NCBI GenBank assembly: GCA_018343915.1
Contig: JABRWF010000001.1
Location: 2,914,001 to 2,978,000 of the forward strand
DNA length: 64,000 nucleotides
Reading direction: 5' to 3'
Source: Agroathelia rolfsii
Lineage: Eukaryota; Basidiomycota; Agaricomycetes; Amylocorticiales; Amylocorticiaceae
The translations under genes were made by a program, and so were the position numbers. The notes beneath the pieces are model-generated. The model saw nothing but the letters and a program-made list of their open reading frames with translations. It searched no databases and had not been told where the DNA came from. Every line of letters starts with the position of its first letter. Within the stretch, counting starts at the first letter, position 1. Positions 32,272-43,801 of this stretch are shown here, one piece after another.

Positions 32272-35200
32272 TCACTCTTTAGACAACTTCTTCCTCTTCT
32301 TTGTTTTATCCATCTTGCCGTTAACCTGAGGCATCGAAGGATCAGTGGACACTCCAGTATTTTCGTCGCTATTCTCCGACGATAATACCACTGCCACCGT
32401 CGTTGTCGTTGTCGCCCCATTTACCAACTTGACAGCCTGACGCTCCGCCTCTTGAGCCTTCCTCTCTTCCATCTTCCTCTCCTTCTTCGCTTTGCGTTCC
32501 TGCTCTGCTGAAGCTCGCTTCGCTTTTTCTGCGCGTTTGCGCTCCCTATAGCGGAAGGCCTCGTCTGAGGCGGCCCGCATGGCTTCTTCCAAAGAAAGAA
32601 AGCCCGAATGGGCAGCTTTGCCAGTCGCTGAAAAAAAAAGGAGGCACAATTAATTGATTAATATTCCCTCGAAAAGAGTTTAATTAAAAAAAAAATAAAA
32701 TAAAAAAAACTCACGATCGATGGCATGGATAGCAAACAGCCGACTGAGATTATCCATCTCCTCGCCACTTACGACTCGGCGATCCCTATTGGGCGCCACG
32801 CGTTCGGGACTTATGTCCATGGCATCTTCATCTTCATCCTTTTCATCTCCCTGTTGTGAATGATCCTCAGGGCCGGCAGTAGGCTTGGCAGTCACTCTGG
32901 GACCGAGATAGGCACCGATCAGGGAGTCATACAGAGTCTCCATTGGAGGCATCAGATATGCGGGGGCAGAGAAGGTTTCGGACACAGTGCTCGAAGTAGC
33001 AGGAACGGCCACCATCGCCCCGGGTGAAGATGATCCAGCTTTTAATTCCGCCGAGGCATCGTCGAACGCAGTAAGATCTTTGAAAGCCGAGTTGCCAAAG
33101 ATGTCCTGGAAGAGCGTTCGCTTTTGGACGTTGCTGCTGTCGGCGGAGATGCCGCGGTGTTTTGAGGGGTCGATAGTGGACACATCGAGATTTTTGCCAA
33201 AAACGACAACTTTCCACGAGAGTGTGATACCAACAATATGGAAGGACGATAGAGGAGAAAGGGCGTAATGCGCAAGTGTGATAAACTTGAATGGCAGGGT
33301 GATGTTGCTCCGGGGTTGTGATGAAAGCACGTCAAATAACAGGAAATGCGTTTCCGCTTTGGAGGTCGTAGGGACGAGGCTGACAATAAACGATTCTGCA
33401 CTAGGATTGACGATTATAGACTGTATCGCGCTTAGAATTTGGCTGCGCCATTGCACTAAAAGAGACATGAGTTGGGAGATCCTTGAAGACATAAAGAATG
33501 CAGATACCCTGTTGAATGATGACATCCCATAACAAAATACATCCTTTGGCCGCAACAATAAGATATTTCCCGCTAGGGCCGACGAAATAGGCCGACGAAA
33601 GCTCAAGTGGCTCGGATGTCTTCAAGACAGCAAGCTGCGTATACATTGCCGGCTCGTAGAGTACAACGCAAGAGGCAAACGTAACGGCAAGCAAAGAGGC
33701 GTCAGAAGACCAAGCAAGATGTTTAGGCACTTCCGACTTGAAAGCAAAAGTTGACCGAGATGTCCACGCAGCTGTTATGCAGGTGCTTAGCTCAAGTTGA
33801 AAAATCCATAAAGTCAAAACATACCGTTGTCTCCTTTTCTTTGCTGGATTCGCCAAGTTTTGATGGACTTCGAGTGGCCAATAGTTGCAAGCTGAATGCC
33901 ATGATCGCCTGCCTTGTGAGGACTAAATAGAACAAGTTCGATAGATTCCGAGCCATGGGGTCGATCAATCCTGCTGTTGAGACTCCACGTATTCGTTTGG
34001 GCATCCCACTGCCACAATTTCATGTAAATCTCTGGGCGGAAAGATTCATCGCCCTCGCGTTGATCAATAGTTGCCATCCATTCTCCTGAGGGAGATACCA
34101 CAGCCTTAGTAACGCGCAAGGGCTCGACATATTGATCGTTTGATTTCGTAACACGATTGGACGGTGATACTTCCAGCTCCGCGACGAGTTTGGATACCGA
34201 AGGCGCATACATTTGCAACGAGGAAGGATGCGATGATGGGAAAATCAACGTAGAAGAAGGTTGGTGAATAGCAAATGGAGGGGATGCCGAGGTCGAAGGC
34301 TGGAAGCCAGTAGTATCTAACAAGAATAGGCTGTTAGTCGAGCTCGCATTCGAGAGAGAGAAGATGCAAACCCAGTTTGACGCCAGCAAAGATTCTGGAA
34401 ATTTTGAGGGTTGTCGAGCTGATGAATACGAAGCTTGTATCTTCTAGCAAGAGCAAGTATTCTTGATCCCTATTGGTGGGTGTAGATACAGTAACAGATT
34501 TAATTGGTCCTCCCACACGAGGTATAAATTCTTTCTTCCCCGAGCTCATTTGCCAGATGACAAGCACAGCTTCTTCGCCTCCACTCAGCAGGTATGCTCC
34601 ATTAGGTGTGAAGGACAAACTTGAGACCGGGTTCGCATGCCAATGCATAGTTGTCGTCTGCGCCTTTTTCTCGACCCCGACGGCCTTGTTGAGGACTTCA
34701 TCATTTAAGCAATACCAGGAGCGTATGACACCTTTCGCATCGCCAGTTACGAAATACTCGTTACCAGGATGGAAGGCAAGACATGTGAGCCGATCAGGAG
34801 AGATGAATTTCGTGAATCCTGAATTCAGTGAAGATGTCATAGCTACATATGCCTTGAATCCAGCAATGGCTACCAGCCATTCACCGTTAGGAGAGATGGC
34901 TAGATCCGTGACATATCGTGTCTTTCCGACGCCAGAAATCTTCGACGACTTCTTGAATGGAGACGGAACCGTTTCAGGCGTCGGTTTGAGAGACACTCTT
35001 AGAACGGCACAATTAGGCTCCATTTCGTTTCCTGGTCGAATATGATATTCTGATGTTTAAAGAAAAACGCTGATCGATACACACCTTGTGTGCTTTTCTT
35101 CTTGGTTGGACGTTCGACAGCCACAAATAATGAGTCATTAAAGCGTTCGTGTGCACACATGGCGATAATGGGCTGGTTAATATCAATCGTCTGAAGCAAG

Positions 35201-35710
35201 GTAGCATCCAGGATATCCCATATTTTTATGTAACCATCAAAAGAACCGGTGATGAGTTGGAAGGGATTGGTTGGATTTAAAAGAGCGGCGGTGAGTGTCC
35301 CTGGGTGTTCATCGTGCTTCTTGACATTGGGAGTAGAGTTGTCCAAAGTGGAGATGACAACGCCGGTCGTGGCAGAATGGATTCGGATCGTGGATTCCAC
35401 AGCGACAATGAAGTAGCTATAGTTGAAAGAAGATCGGGTGTGAAGACAAGGCCATCTAAATAATTCAGAAGACATACCTGCCATCTTTCGTAAATATTGG
35501 GCGAGTCTGATTAGCAGTCGAATTTGCAAGGAATTTCCAGGGCCATTCCTCTGCATCAGCAGCAAATGTCCGATCAGCCTGGGACGCAGCTCCCTTAACC
35601 AAGGCCTTTTGCTTGTTTTTGCGTTTTTTAGGCTTGCCATGTGAGATGGGCTGCGGGTCACTAGTAGCCGGCTGTGTTATCTTTGAACTAGGACCAGCCG
35701 CACTTGTCAT
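32272..35710 (-). CDS. WDR75/UTP17 (Nan1), small-subunit processome WD40 protein
   Basis: A multi-exon gene of roughly 950-1000 residues. It has a basic N-terminus (GKPKKRKNKQKALVKG), then AEEWPWKFLANSTANQTRPI and repeated WD40 blades (STIRIHSATTGVVISTL, LITGSFDGYIKIWDI, VTDLAISPNGEWLVAIAGFK, GNEYFVTGDAKGVIRSWYCL, GAYLLSGGEEAVLVIWQM). A second beta-propeller region follows, then a Lys/Glu-rich coiled-coil C-terminus (FRYRERKRAEKAKRAS, ending KTKKRKKLSKE). In yeast Utp17/Nan1 is part of the t-UTP/UtpA complex needed for 35S rRNA transcription and processing in the nucleolus. Start at 35710 was chosen as the first ATG in frame. A TGACGTCA site lies about 112 bp upstream. The tail exon near 32640-32700 is joined across a T/A-rich intron. 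Confidence 0.9.
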
Positions 35711-36524
35711 TGCGAGCACACCGTGACGAACTGAAATGCTTCAAGAGCTTCAGGATGCAAAAAAAAAGTCACGCTCGTACTCTTGTCACAGATCACGTGG
35801 CATCTTGACAACTCTTGACCGTGACGTCAACATCTTGAAGTTGTCCAAGTGTTAATGCATCTCCTTGGCAGTGATTCCATTCCTATCCGGATCTTAGTGC
35901 ATAAAAAATTATATATTTCTGAAGCATGATTCCCGCAGCATTAACCAACAAGAACCTATTCATTGTGCGATCTTCTTTAGTACCACTTATTACATGTCAG
36001 TGTCAGTTGGGAGTGACGCCATTACCGGACCCGGAGAACGCTGGCCCCAAATGATTCAAGTTGTTGTTTGCTTCAATTCCTGGTTCATAGATGCACAGGA
36101 TAATGAGAAACGAGACGCATGCTGTGCTCAAGTTCAGAGGGTAAGATGATTGTTATATGAATCAATCACATAGATACCGGAACATTGCTCCGGAATTATC
36201 AACTGTGAAGGGGGTCAAGTTGCGCACTCGTTCTATGTCACGGTTTCACTCTTCCACCATTGTGGCCACTTGCTTCCCAGGCTCCCCACTTCTTGGCTAT
36301 CTAGCACTTGTTATTCTTGGCTGGGGTAGCTAGCAAATAGGATTCTTCGGATTCAGATAATCTGCCGGCTAGCTATCGCTTTCCGTACTGTTCTAACGTG
36401 CGTAAACGACAATACCCTATCCTATCGCCTTGAAGCCTGAACAATACCCACTTCAAGGGCCATCTGTCCATATACCACACACTCTCGGCTTACCTCTAAA
36501 GTGGCGATCAACATAACGCATATC
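35711..36524. promoter_or_regulatory. divergent promoter, WDR75 (-) and methyltransferase (+)
   Basis: An 814-bp spacer with no frame of note. It contains TGACGTCA at 35822-35829 and CACGTG at 35795-35800. Untranslated exons of either gene may lie here. Confidence 0.4.
35822..35829. promoter_or_regulatory. CRE/ATF-type octamer TGACGTCA
   Basis: A perfect octamer about 112 bp upstream of the WDR75/UTP17 ATG (35710, minus). It is preceded at 35795-35800 by a CACGTG E-box. Confidence 0.45.
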
Positions 36525-38703
36525 ATGCCTACTAGAGTAGACAAGGACTCCATGAGGAGTCCTCGTCCTAGTACAACGACAATGGGTGGTGGCAAGCGCC
36601 GTGATAAGGAGAGACAGTTCCAAGAAAAGAATGGCAGAAAGCACCACTTATACGACCCGGAGAAGGCGCCTTATCCCGTATCTTACGACCGAGATGTCTT
36701 GACCCTGTTGGTCGTTTCCATATGGACTGTTCATACTCAATTAAACTGATCTGTAAAGGCAATCCTTGAATCGTTTCCTGGTGTCTGACTTCAAAGGCAC
36801 CTGCTCTTTTGTTGAATTCCCAGATGGTGCTCCAAGCACATGCCTTGATCTTGGCTGCGGAGTAGGTGCAGTGGGGTGATAACTTTGGAAGTCACACTCA
36901 CAAAGCATATAGACAGGGGAGTGGATAGTTGATGCAGCCAAGGAATGGCCAAATTGCCAATTCGTGAGAATTCTAGATATGCCTCCTCGCATTTCACACG
37001 ACTAATACCACGCATTTCCGTCAGGTCGGGTTTGACCTTGTCGACATTCAGTTACCCTTGCAACTGGTAGACAAGTCCATCGCAGAGAGAGTGACCTGGG
37101 TTCATGGAAATTTGTGCGTTATCCAGCCCGACTCTTGCAGATAGATGTTAATTTTCCTTAGTTTGACTACAAAGCTCCCATTCGATGACGATGAGTTTGA
37201 CTTGGTGCACATTGATTCAATAGCACGAGGTGTACCCGAGAACAAGGTACTTAGCTTGGCGATGCCCTCACCATCAATGCAATTTTCACTAACGAATAGC
37301 GTTTCAACAGTGGAATTCATTATTTGAGGTGTGTGTGTTTTTGTATCTATCCCAGGAATGAAGTTGATTTTCTCTAAAGGAGATACACCGTATATTACGG
37401 CCAGGAGGTTCCATTGAAGTATTAGAGTATGGTATGTTGTTCATTGCTCTTACTGGCTTTTAGCTCAGGCATTATTCCTTGTAGACATTATATTCCCTAT
37501 TTTGCCAACGTGGTTCACGGAGCCTATGCGTTCCACTGGCTGTCGGACTGGATCAAGAATATCGTCCGACGGCGAAAGCCATGTGTCTTCGCTGTCGGGG
37601 TCAAAACACGAATATGCATTGTTGGAATCTCTATACAAATCTGTATTCGAAAATAAGTTCATAAATCTCAAGCCGACAGGTAATTTAAAGATCCCATTCC
37701 ATGCCGTCCATAAGTTGACTGATGATCGATTAGCTGTATTACCAATATACTTTAGCTCTTATTTTCAGAAAACAGTCTCCTCTCCTATCATATCATTCCC
37801 TATGCCACCACTTTCTCCGTTCCTGCCATTACCGCCACCAGGTTGGTCGGGCTCAGCAAACTCATCCAAACTACTTTCAATGCCCTTGTCACCAATCGAG
37901 TCTCCGGACGCAACAACGGAGGATGGGAATGACCAAACAGAACCCGATCCCAGGTCTTTTTCTTCAAGTGTATTTTCTCGGATCAAGCCACCATACGTTG
38001 ACTCTCCCCTGCGCAATTCCTCTTCTGCAATATCCCCAACACCCCGAACATTCGGGAGGAAGGTCTCAGAACCTTCCCCCGGTCCATCGACCCCTACGCC
38101 GATACAACGCTCGGATCGATTCGTCTTACAGAACGATGCATCGAGCACGACCTCCATGGGCCAGTCGAACTCTTTGGTACCCATGGACAAGCTGTCCAAA
38201 TATAGCGAACGCACATTAGCCATGCATCTCTACCAGGCATACATGAGCGTCCTGGCATGCCAAGAGTCCATGTGGGAAGAGCTGCGGGATTTGCTCGTCA
38301 ACCGGAAAAGTCAGCTGGAGGCGTTTGGCTGGCATCTGTCCGAGGTAGACAATGAGAATAATGATCCGATTGCGCAGAACAGGGTTGAGTTTGAGAAGAT
38401 GCTGGAGACTTATACCTCGTCAGTATTTTCTCTTTTGTACCTCGTCAGGGGCAATAACCAAATTGACTTTTTAAATAAAATAAAAATCCATTCAGAGATA
38501 TGCAAGCTAGAGTGGCTTTGTGGTATTCTCTGACAGACCTAGGCTGGTCACTACCTCCTCGCGAGCCGGTTGGCAAGGCAGAGTACATGGAAGAGGAACG
38601 CCTTCGGCGTGCGTCCATGGAAGCGCGCACCAAGCTCGACGACGAGGATGAACTATCCCAGATCTGTCGCAGCATGCGGGTCATCATAGGAGTGAAAGCC
38701 TAG
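36525..38703 (+). CDS. SAM-dependent methyltransferase with long disordered insert
   Basis: About ten exons. N-terminal KHHLYDPEKAPYPVSYDRDV leads to LNRFLVSDFKGTCSFVEFP. The class I Rossmann core then shows motif I (STCLDLGCGVG), FVGFDLVDIQLPL, motif II region WVHGNFLTTKLPFDDDEFDL, HIDSIARGVPENKWNSLFEE and the post-motif IHRILRPGGSIEVLEYDIIF. The second half has a Ser/Pro-rich insert of about 170 residues (SFPMPPLSPFLPLPPPGWSG onward), then a helical C-terminal part (QAYMSVLACQESMWEELRDL and MQARVALWYSLTDLGWSLPP). The substrate is unknown. Similar two-part proteins are common in Basidiomycota and are annotated only as methyltransferases. The start at 36525 is the first in-frame ATG, though 5' exons upstream are possible. 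The donor near 37432 (TATG|GTATG) joins the core to ILPTWFTEP. Confidence 0.8.
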
Positions 38704-39061
38704 TGATGTCAATGATGAAAAGTGAAGAATATGAATGTCTGAACGACTATAATGAACTGACTGCCATGATCTTACGAAACGCTCCTACCCCCGATGGAAA
38801 TCGCAGGACGCTGATTTCTTTTCATGATTACACGAACAATCATTACGCATGTCACGTCGCGATGTCAATCCAAAATGTATACGAGTACATATGATACCCT
38901 ATTTATCTCTTTGGACGTTTTCTGATGAGAATGTTGAAATGAATGTATGTTGATTGGATTAAATTATGACAGTGAGATGATATAATTTATAGCAAACCCC
39001 CAAAGTAATAAAGAAAACGAAAAAGAACAACATGGAGTCCAGCGTAAGAAACAGTCCACGT
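38704..39061. other. convergent 3' spacer
   Basis: A 358-bp A/T-rich region between the methyltransferase (+) and AIF-like (-) stop codons. It presumably holds both 3' UTRs. No other feature seen. Confidence 0.4.
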
Positions 39062-40483
39062 TTAGTAACCCAGGGCAGCGCGCCCTTGTGGAACCATCAG
39101 TGTTCTCGATTTGAGGAACCTGGAGAACCAGTTGCCCAGGACAATGCCCCAGAGGAATCCGAGGAAGGCGACACCACGTTCCTATTGTTGATACGTGAGT
39201 GAATACGCACTGATAAATGCACTAGTTAAACAAGAAGCTACTTACAGAGCCGTTGGTGATGATGATGAGCTCAGGTGAGCCCTTGTATTCCTTCTTCAGT
39301 GGCCGTCCATCAAGGTATGAAAGGACGTTGGCCGCGACCACAGCAGCATGTGATCCAGCTTTGGCAGCTTGCTTTTGCTCTTTGATGTCTACAATGTCAC
39401 CAACTGCAAAGATGGAGTCGTGGCCCTCCACCTGCAGTGTCGGTCGGACTTTGACGAAGTGGTTTGCAGCCAACACGGGAGGCGAGAGCTGAGAGAGAAG
39501 CTCGGTGTTGGGTCGGGGACCACGGGTGTCAATCTACGTTGGTTGATAGGTGAATATTCGAAATTGATAGATAAAGAAAAAAAACATGCTTACAACCAGG
39601 TCACTATCCAAGGTCTTGCCACTGCGCGTGACAGCAGGCTGGCCTACATCGGGTATCTCATCGACGTACTCGCCTAGCACAAGATGAACGTCTCTTGCTG
39701 TGACATCGTTTTCAATGGCTTTACGGTATTTGTCGGGGTAGGCAGCGTTCAGGAGTTGCTTGTCACCGTGGACAATGGTAACTTCCTTCGACTGTCAAGA
39801 AACGTCAATTGCCATTCATAGACTGGTAGATATAGATATATGTGGACTTACAGGCCACAGATCCTTGATTTCTCCAGCAAATTCTAGACCATGATGCTCA
39901 ATGGAATATTCTGATAGCTAAACTCGTGTAACTTACCGATGCCAACAGCACCACCACCAACACACACGATCTTCTTTGCGTTCTCGAACTGTTCATGGCT
40001 TTCTCGAATATGTTCGTGCACCTTTTCAGGTGTGCTGGGGAAGTCGATAGGGCCTCTCCACCTGGAGCCGGTAGCGACGACGAGGATAGTGTATTGGATT
40101 CTCTCCCCATCTGCGAGCAACACAGACCCGCCTTTCTCGGAGGTCTCGATAGCGGTAACAGTGCCTTGCTTGAAGACGCCGTTGCCTTTCGTAAAGAGTT
40201 TGTCGTATGGAATCAGAGCATTCTCTTCTAGCTTGTCTCGTGAAGAAACGGCCAGTCGAGCTGTAGCAGGCCAATAGATGACATAGGGCAGGGTGTTGAT
40301 GAGGATTATGTTGGCCTGTGAATTAAATTCAAGTCAAGTTCAGCATGTTTATGTAATCACGATTATACTATCAGTAGACACGACCTTGGTGCTGGGAATC
40401 TTGTCAGACAATGCTTTGGCAACACCAGCGCCTGCAAGGCCACCGCCGACGATGACAATGTTGGGTAGATGTGCAGACGACAT
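39062..40483 (-). CDS. AIF/AMID-like FAD-dependent NAD(P)H oxidoreductase
   Basis: About seven exons encode roughly 375-390 residues. The FAD-binding Rossmann motif is at the N-terminus (NIVIVGGGLAGAGVAKAL). Then come INTLPYVIYWPATARLAVSS, YTILVVATGSRWRGPIDFPS, a second NAD(P)H-binding Rossmann motif (KKIVCVGGGAVGIEFAGEIK), TRGPRPNTELL, the FAD-contacting SIFAVGDIVDI, and a C-terminal hydrophobic segment FLGFLWGIVLGNWFSRFLKS ending GRAALGY. This layout fits the AMID/AIFM2 (FSP1) and fungal external NADH dehydrogenase-like group, flavoproteins that use NAD(P)H to reduce quinones, usually on membranes. No mitochondrial presequence is visible. Physiological role (quinone reduction or cell death) is inferred from the family. 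A 16-bp palindrome sits 137 bp upstream. Confidence 0.9.
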
Positions 40484-40619
40484 GATAGAAGAATGCTTGC
40501 TAGAGTATGGACAGGGGTGACGAGGAAAGCTGTTCAATGGCTAGCCAAGAACTCATCAAATGCATTAAATACAAATACACTGTCCCTATTGAGAAGCGTC
40601 TAGGCTTGGTAATAGCTTA

Positions 40620-40635
40620 TGTCACAGCTGTGACA
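40620..40635. promoter_or_regulatory. 16-bp perfect palindrome in AIF-like/GNL1 divergent promoter
   Basis: TGTCACAGCTGTGACA is its own reverse complement. It lies 137 bp upstream of the AIF-like ATG (40483, minus) and about 400 bp upstream of GNL1 (41033, plus). It is a strong candidate operator for a dimeric factor; which one is unknown. The remaining 549-bp spacer shows nothing else clear. Confidence 0.45.
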
Positions 40636-41032
40636 CGGTCTCATTGTCGTCTCGTAATGCCGCGTAAGCCTTCTCTTATTTGCGATCCGACGCACTGGCA
40701 ACATGTCAGTAAGCCAGAAGTAGGATGTGCTCATGTTTATTATGTCATGCAAGCTATGTGTGCCTTGAGCATTCTGCATGTTCTGTCATACAAAATCATA
40801 CAGCCTGATCAAGGCCGCTGGTATGCATTCTCTGAATTCTCGCGTTTTGGTTACAATGTGTCCAAGTCATCGCGATGACACTGTGATTTGAAATCACATT
40901 CCAAACTTGAAGTTGATTTCCGCTCTTGACGACTCCGATTCAGAGTCAGGCCACAGACGCACCAGTCTACCTGGCCCATGCATTGATCATTCTAATCCAC
41001 CATCTCTACACCAGCCATTATTGTTCTGACCA

Positions 41033-43450
41033 ATGCCTCGCAAGAAACCTGCCTCCGCCAAGCAGCGCAAAGCCGAGCTGCAACTCAAACGCGCCATTAA
41101 GAGAGGCGATGCGCCGACTCCGGAGCCTAAAGAGCGCAAGACAAGGACCTCAAGGAAAGGCCCCATTAATCGTCCGATAGGTTCGGGAGGCCCTAGCCAG
41201 GCTGCCGAATCCACACGCAAACTGCAGTCCGATTTTATTCGTCTACCCAAACAGTTTCTAGAGGAGACTCGCGACCTTTGCGCATCTATCCCATTAGCCA
41301 GGCCTATTCCACCTGATGCTTGCGATCTGCGCCCGCTGATATCTGAGACCGAGGATCTTAGGCTGTCCTGTCCGATTAGGCCCAAATGGAGATTCGATAT
41401 GAGCAAAAAAGAAGTGGAGAAAAACGAGGAGGGCCTCTTCAAAAAATGGACAGCTCAGGTTGACCAGTCGATCGATGAATGGCTACATCACTCTACCAGT
41501 GAGATTACGGATGAGCAGAGCACGAACACCGACAAGATCGAGACAAACGTAGAAAATACGCAACAACAGCAAGAGCAGCAGACGATGCCTAAATCACCTA
41601 CATTTTATGAACGCAATCTAGAAGTCTGGCGCCAACTGCAAGTACTCGAATGTGATCCTGGCCATGAGGACACATATCTGATCAATATCACAGCTGGCGT
41701 GTCACTGAAATCTCGCAAATTATACTTGTCCTTCTCGATGCTCGATGCCCCCTCTTGCATTTCCCAACGTCTCTGGTAGATTTCCTTTCTGCATCAGGAC
41801 GGCCGTTTATACTTGTCTTGTCCAAAGTCGACATTATCGGGCCCGTGCGGGCTGCTGCTTGGTCTGATTATCTCCGGACTCGTTATCCTCACTCAAGGGT
41901 TGTCCAGATAAGATCGTACGTTCCAAAGGCCCGCGAGGAGACTACACAAGGCACGAAGAGAAGATACGAGCCTTCATTACCGGGAGAGTTTCGTGCTCAG
42001 CTCGTGGAAGCCATCCGTTCTGTGCACGCCGAGCTCGTCCAACCACCATCGCCGCCGCCTGTTTACGACGAGGCTAATAAAGGTAAAAAGCCTAAGGAGC
42101 CAAGGAAGCGCCAATTCACACCCAAGCTCAAGGTCAAGCAAACAGTTGACTGGAGTGCGGTCATGCAACCCATCGGGGAGCAAGTTGGCGTGGCTGTTGG
42201 AGGTGCCGCCGTCCCAAAGAGCAATGACGAAAGTAAGGAGGAGGAGGAGGAGGAGGAGGAGGAGGATGAAGAACGGGAACCGGAGTTTTTGACCATTGGG
42301 CTCATAGGTCCGTTTATCATTACTCATAATATCTAAATTCAATATGAAATCGTATATATTATACAGGGCAGCCAAACGTAGGAAAATCCTCTCTTTTGAA
42401 CGCCCTCTTTGGCAAATCAAAGGTCAGGGCGTCAAAGACGCCAGGCAAGGTGAATATATGCACACACACATACACCTACCACCTCTCCAGCCTCGCAAAA
42501 ATCTAACTCGGCAATTCCTCAATCAATCAGACGAAACATTTCCAAACGCTCTTCTGGACGCCTGAAGTCCGTCTCATGGACTGCCCAGGGTTAGTGCTTC
42601 CCGGCTTTGTGCACATGGAAACCCAAGTGCTTTCCGGCATCCTGCCCATCTCGCGGATCTCTGCCATCCCATTGTGCATTTACCATGCATCGCAGCTCTT
42701 ACCGCTCGAGAGGATCCTAGGTCTGCAGCATCCTTCTTTGAGCACACCAGCTTCGGAAGACAAACGAACATGGCGCGAACCGCGTGAGCCACTGGCAGGA
42801 GGTGCAGCAAAGACAAAGGAACCCGTATGGACAGCTATGGATATCCTGACCGCTTATGCGACGAAAGTGGGATGGATGACTGCTAAAGCAGGCAGGCCAG
42901 ATACGAACCGGGCGGGGAATGCTAGTATGTTTACACTCCTTGCTTTTTTTTTTTGTCAGTGCAAAAGCTGATTAAAACGGATTGTCGTCTCTTTGAATGA
43001 TTTTTTTCTTCTTATTTGGGTCGTATAGTCCTACGAGCGTTGGCAGAAGGCAGAATCAAATGGGCGTTCCTACCGCCCGGTACAGTGGCTAAAGAACTAG
43101 GCCTTCCCGAAGAGGACGGTATATATATCGCAGACGATGATCCCCATGCCACCTATACCAATGTCCACTCGTTTATGGAAGACGACGATGATGACGAAGA
43201 GGAGGATGAAGGGGCTGCACACTCCGACTCGCCGACGGACATAGGAGACGATACACCCAACAACGATATCGAGTCTGATTTGGATGGTGATTCAGATGAA
43301 GAAAACACTCCTGTCAAGGTGCCCGTTTCTCAGGGTATGTTTGCTGCCCTTGAGATGGACGACGCAGACGACGGCGAATCAAATGATGATGATGATGATG
43401 ATGATGAGGAGGAGGAGGAGGAGGAGGAGAAAGAGGTGAATGAAGAATGA
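41033..43450 (+). CDS. GNL1-type circularly permuted GTPase
   Basis: About six exons, nearly 700 residues. A basic N-terminus (MPRKKPASAKQRKAELQLKR) precedes FYERNLEVWRQL. The GTPase motifs then come in permuted order: G4 (FILVLSKVDIIGP), G5-like VVQIRSYVPK, G1 (GQPNVGKSSLLNALFGKSK), G2-like KTPGKTKHFQT and G3 (VRLMDCPGLVLPGF). The helical C-terminal part has MDILTAYATKVGWMTAKAGR and ALAEGRIKWAFLPPGT. Acidic tracts interrupt it (Glu run encoded near 42237-42270, Asp/Glu run near 43384-43432) and come from GAG and GAT repeats. Family members of this HSR1/MMR1 type act in ribosome biogenesis or nucleolar shuttling. Start ATG at 41033 with A at -3. The permuted order is the diagnostic feature; confident. 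Confidence 0.92.
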
Positions 43451-43801
43451 CGAGGCAGTAGCTATTTCAGCGCATATAACACATAAGAGGACATAAGATT
43501 CGAAAGAAACTATCGGTAGCTGTATTACTACACAAACACACGTTAATTTATTTACCACTCCTAAACCGCCCCAAGGATATCCAGGACTCAGTTGTTATAA
43601 AGACACAATAACAAAATAGAGTTACGAAGAATTGATACCAAAAAAAAAAGAAGAGAGACAAGGAAACAACCAAGACCTTTTATCAACGAAATAAAAAAGA
43701 AAAGCCTACGACATCGTCCCCACGTACAAGTACACCAATGCACCTTTCCGATCGCACTTTAGACTTTCAAAAAAAAAAAAAAAAAAACTCATTCTCATTC
43801 T
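43451..43801. other. convergent 3' spacer with poly(A) runs
   Basis: A 351-bp A-rich spacer between the stop codons of GNL1 (+) and the PB1-UBA gene (-), with A-runs near 43640 and 43771-43788. No gene seen. Confidence 0.4.
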
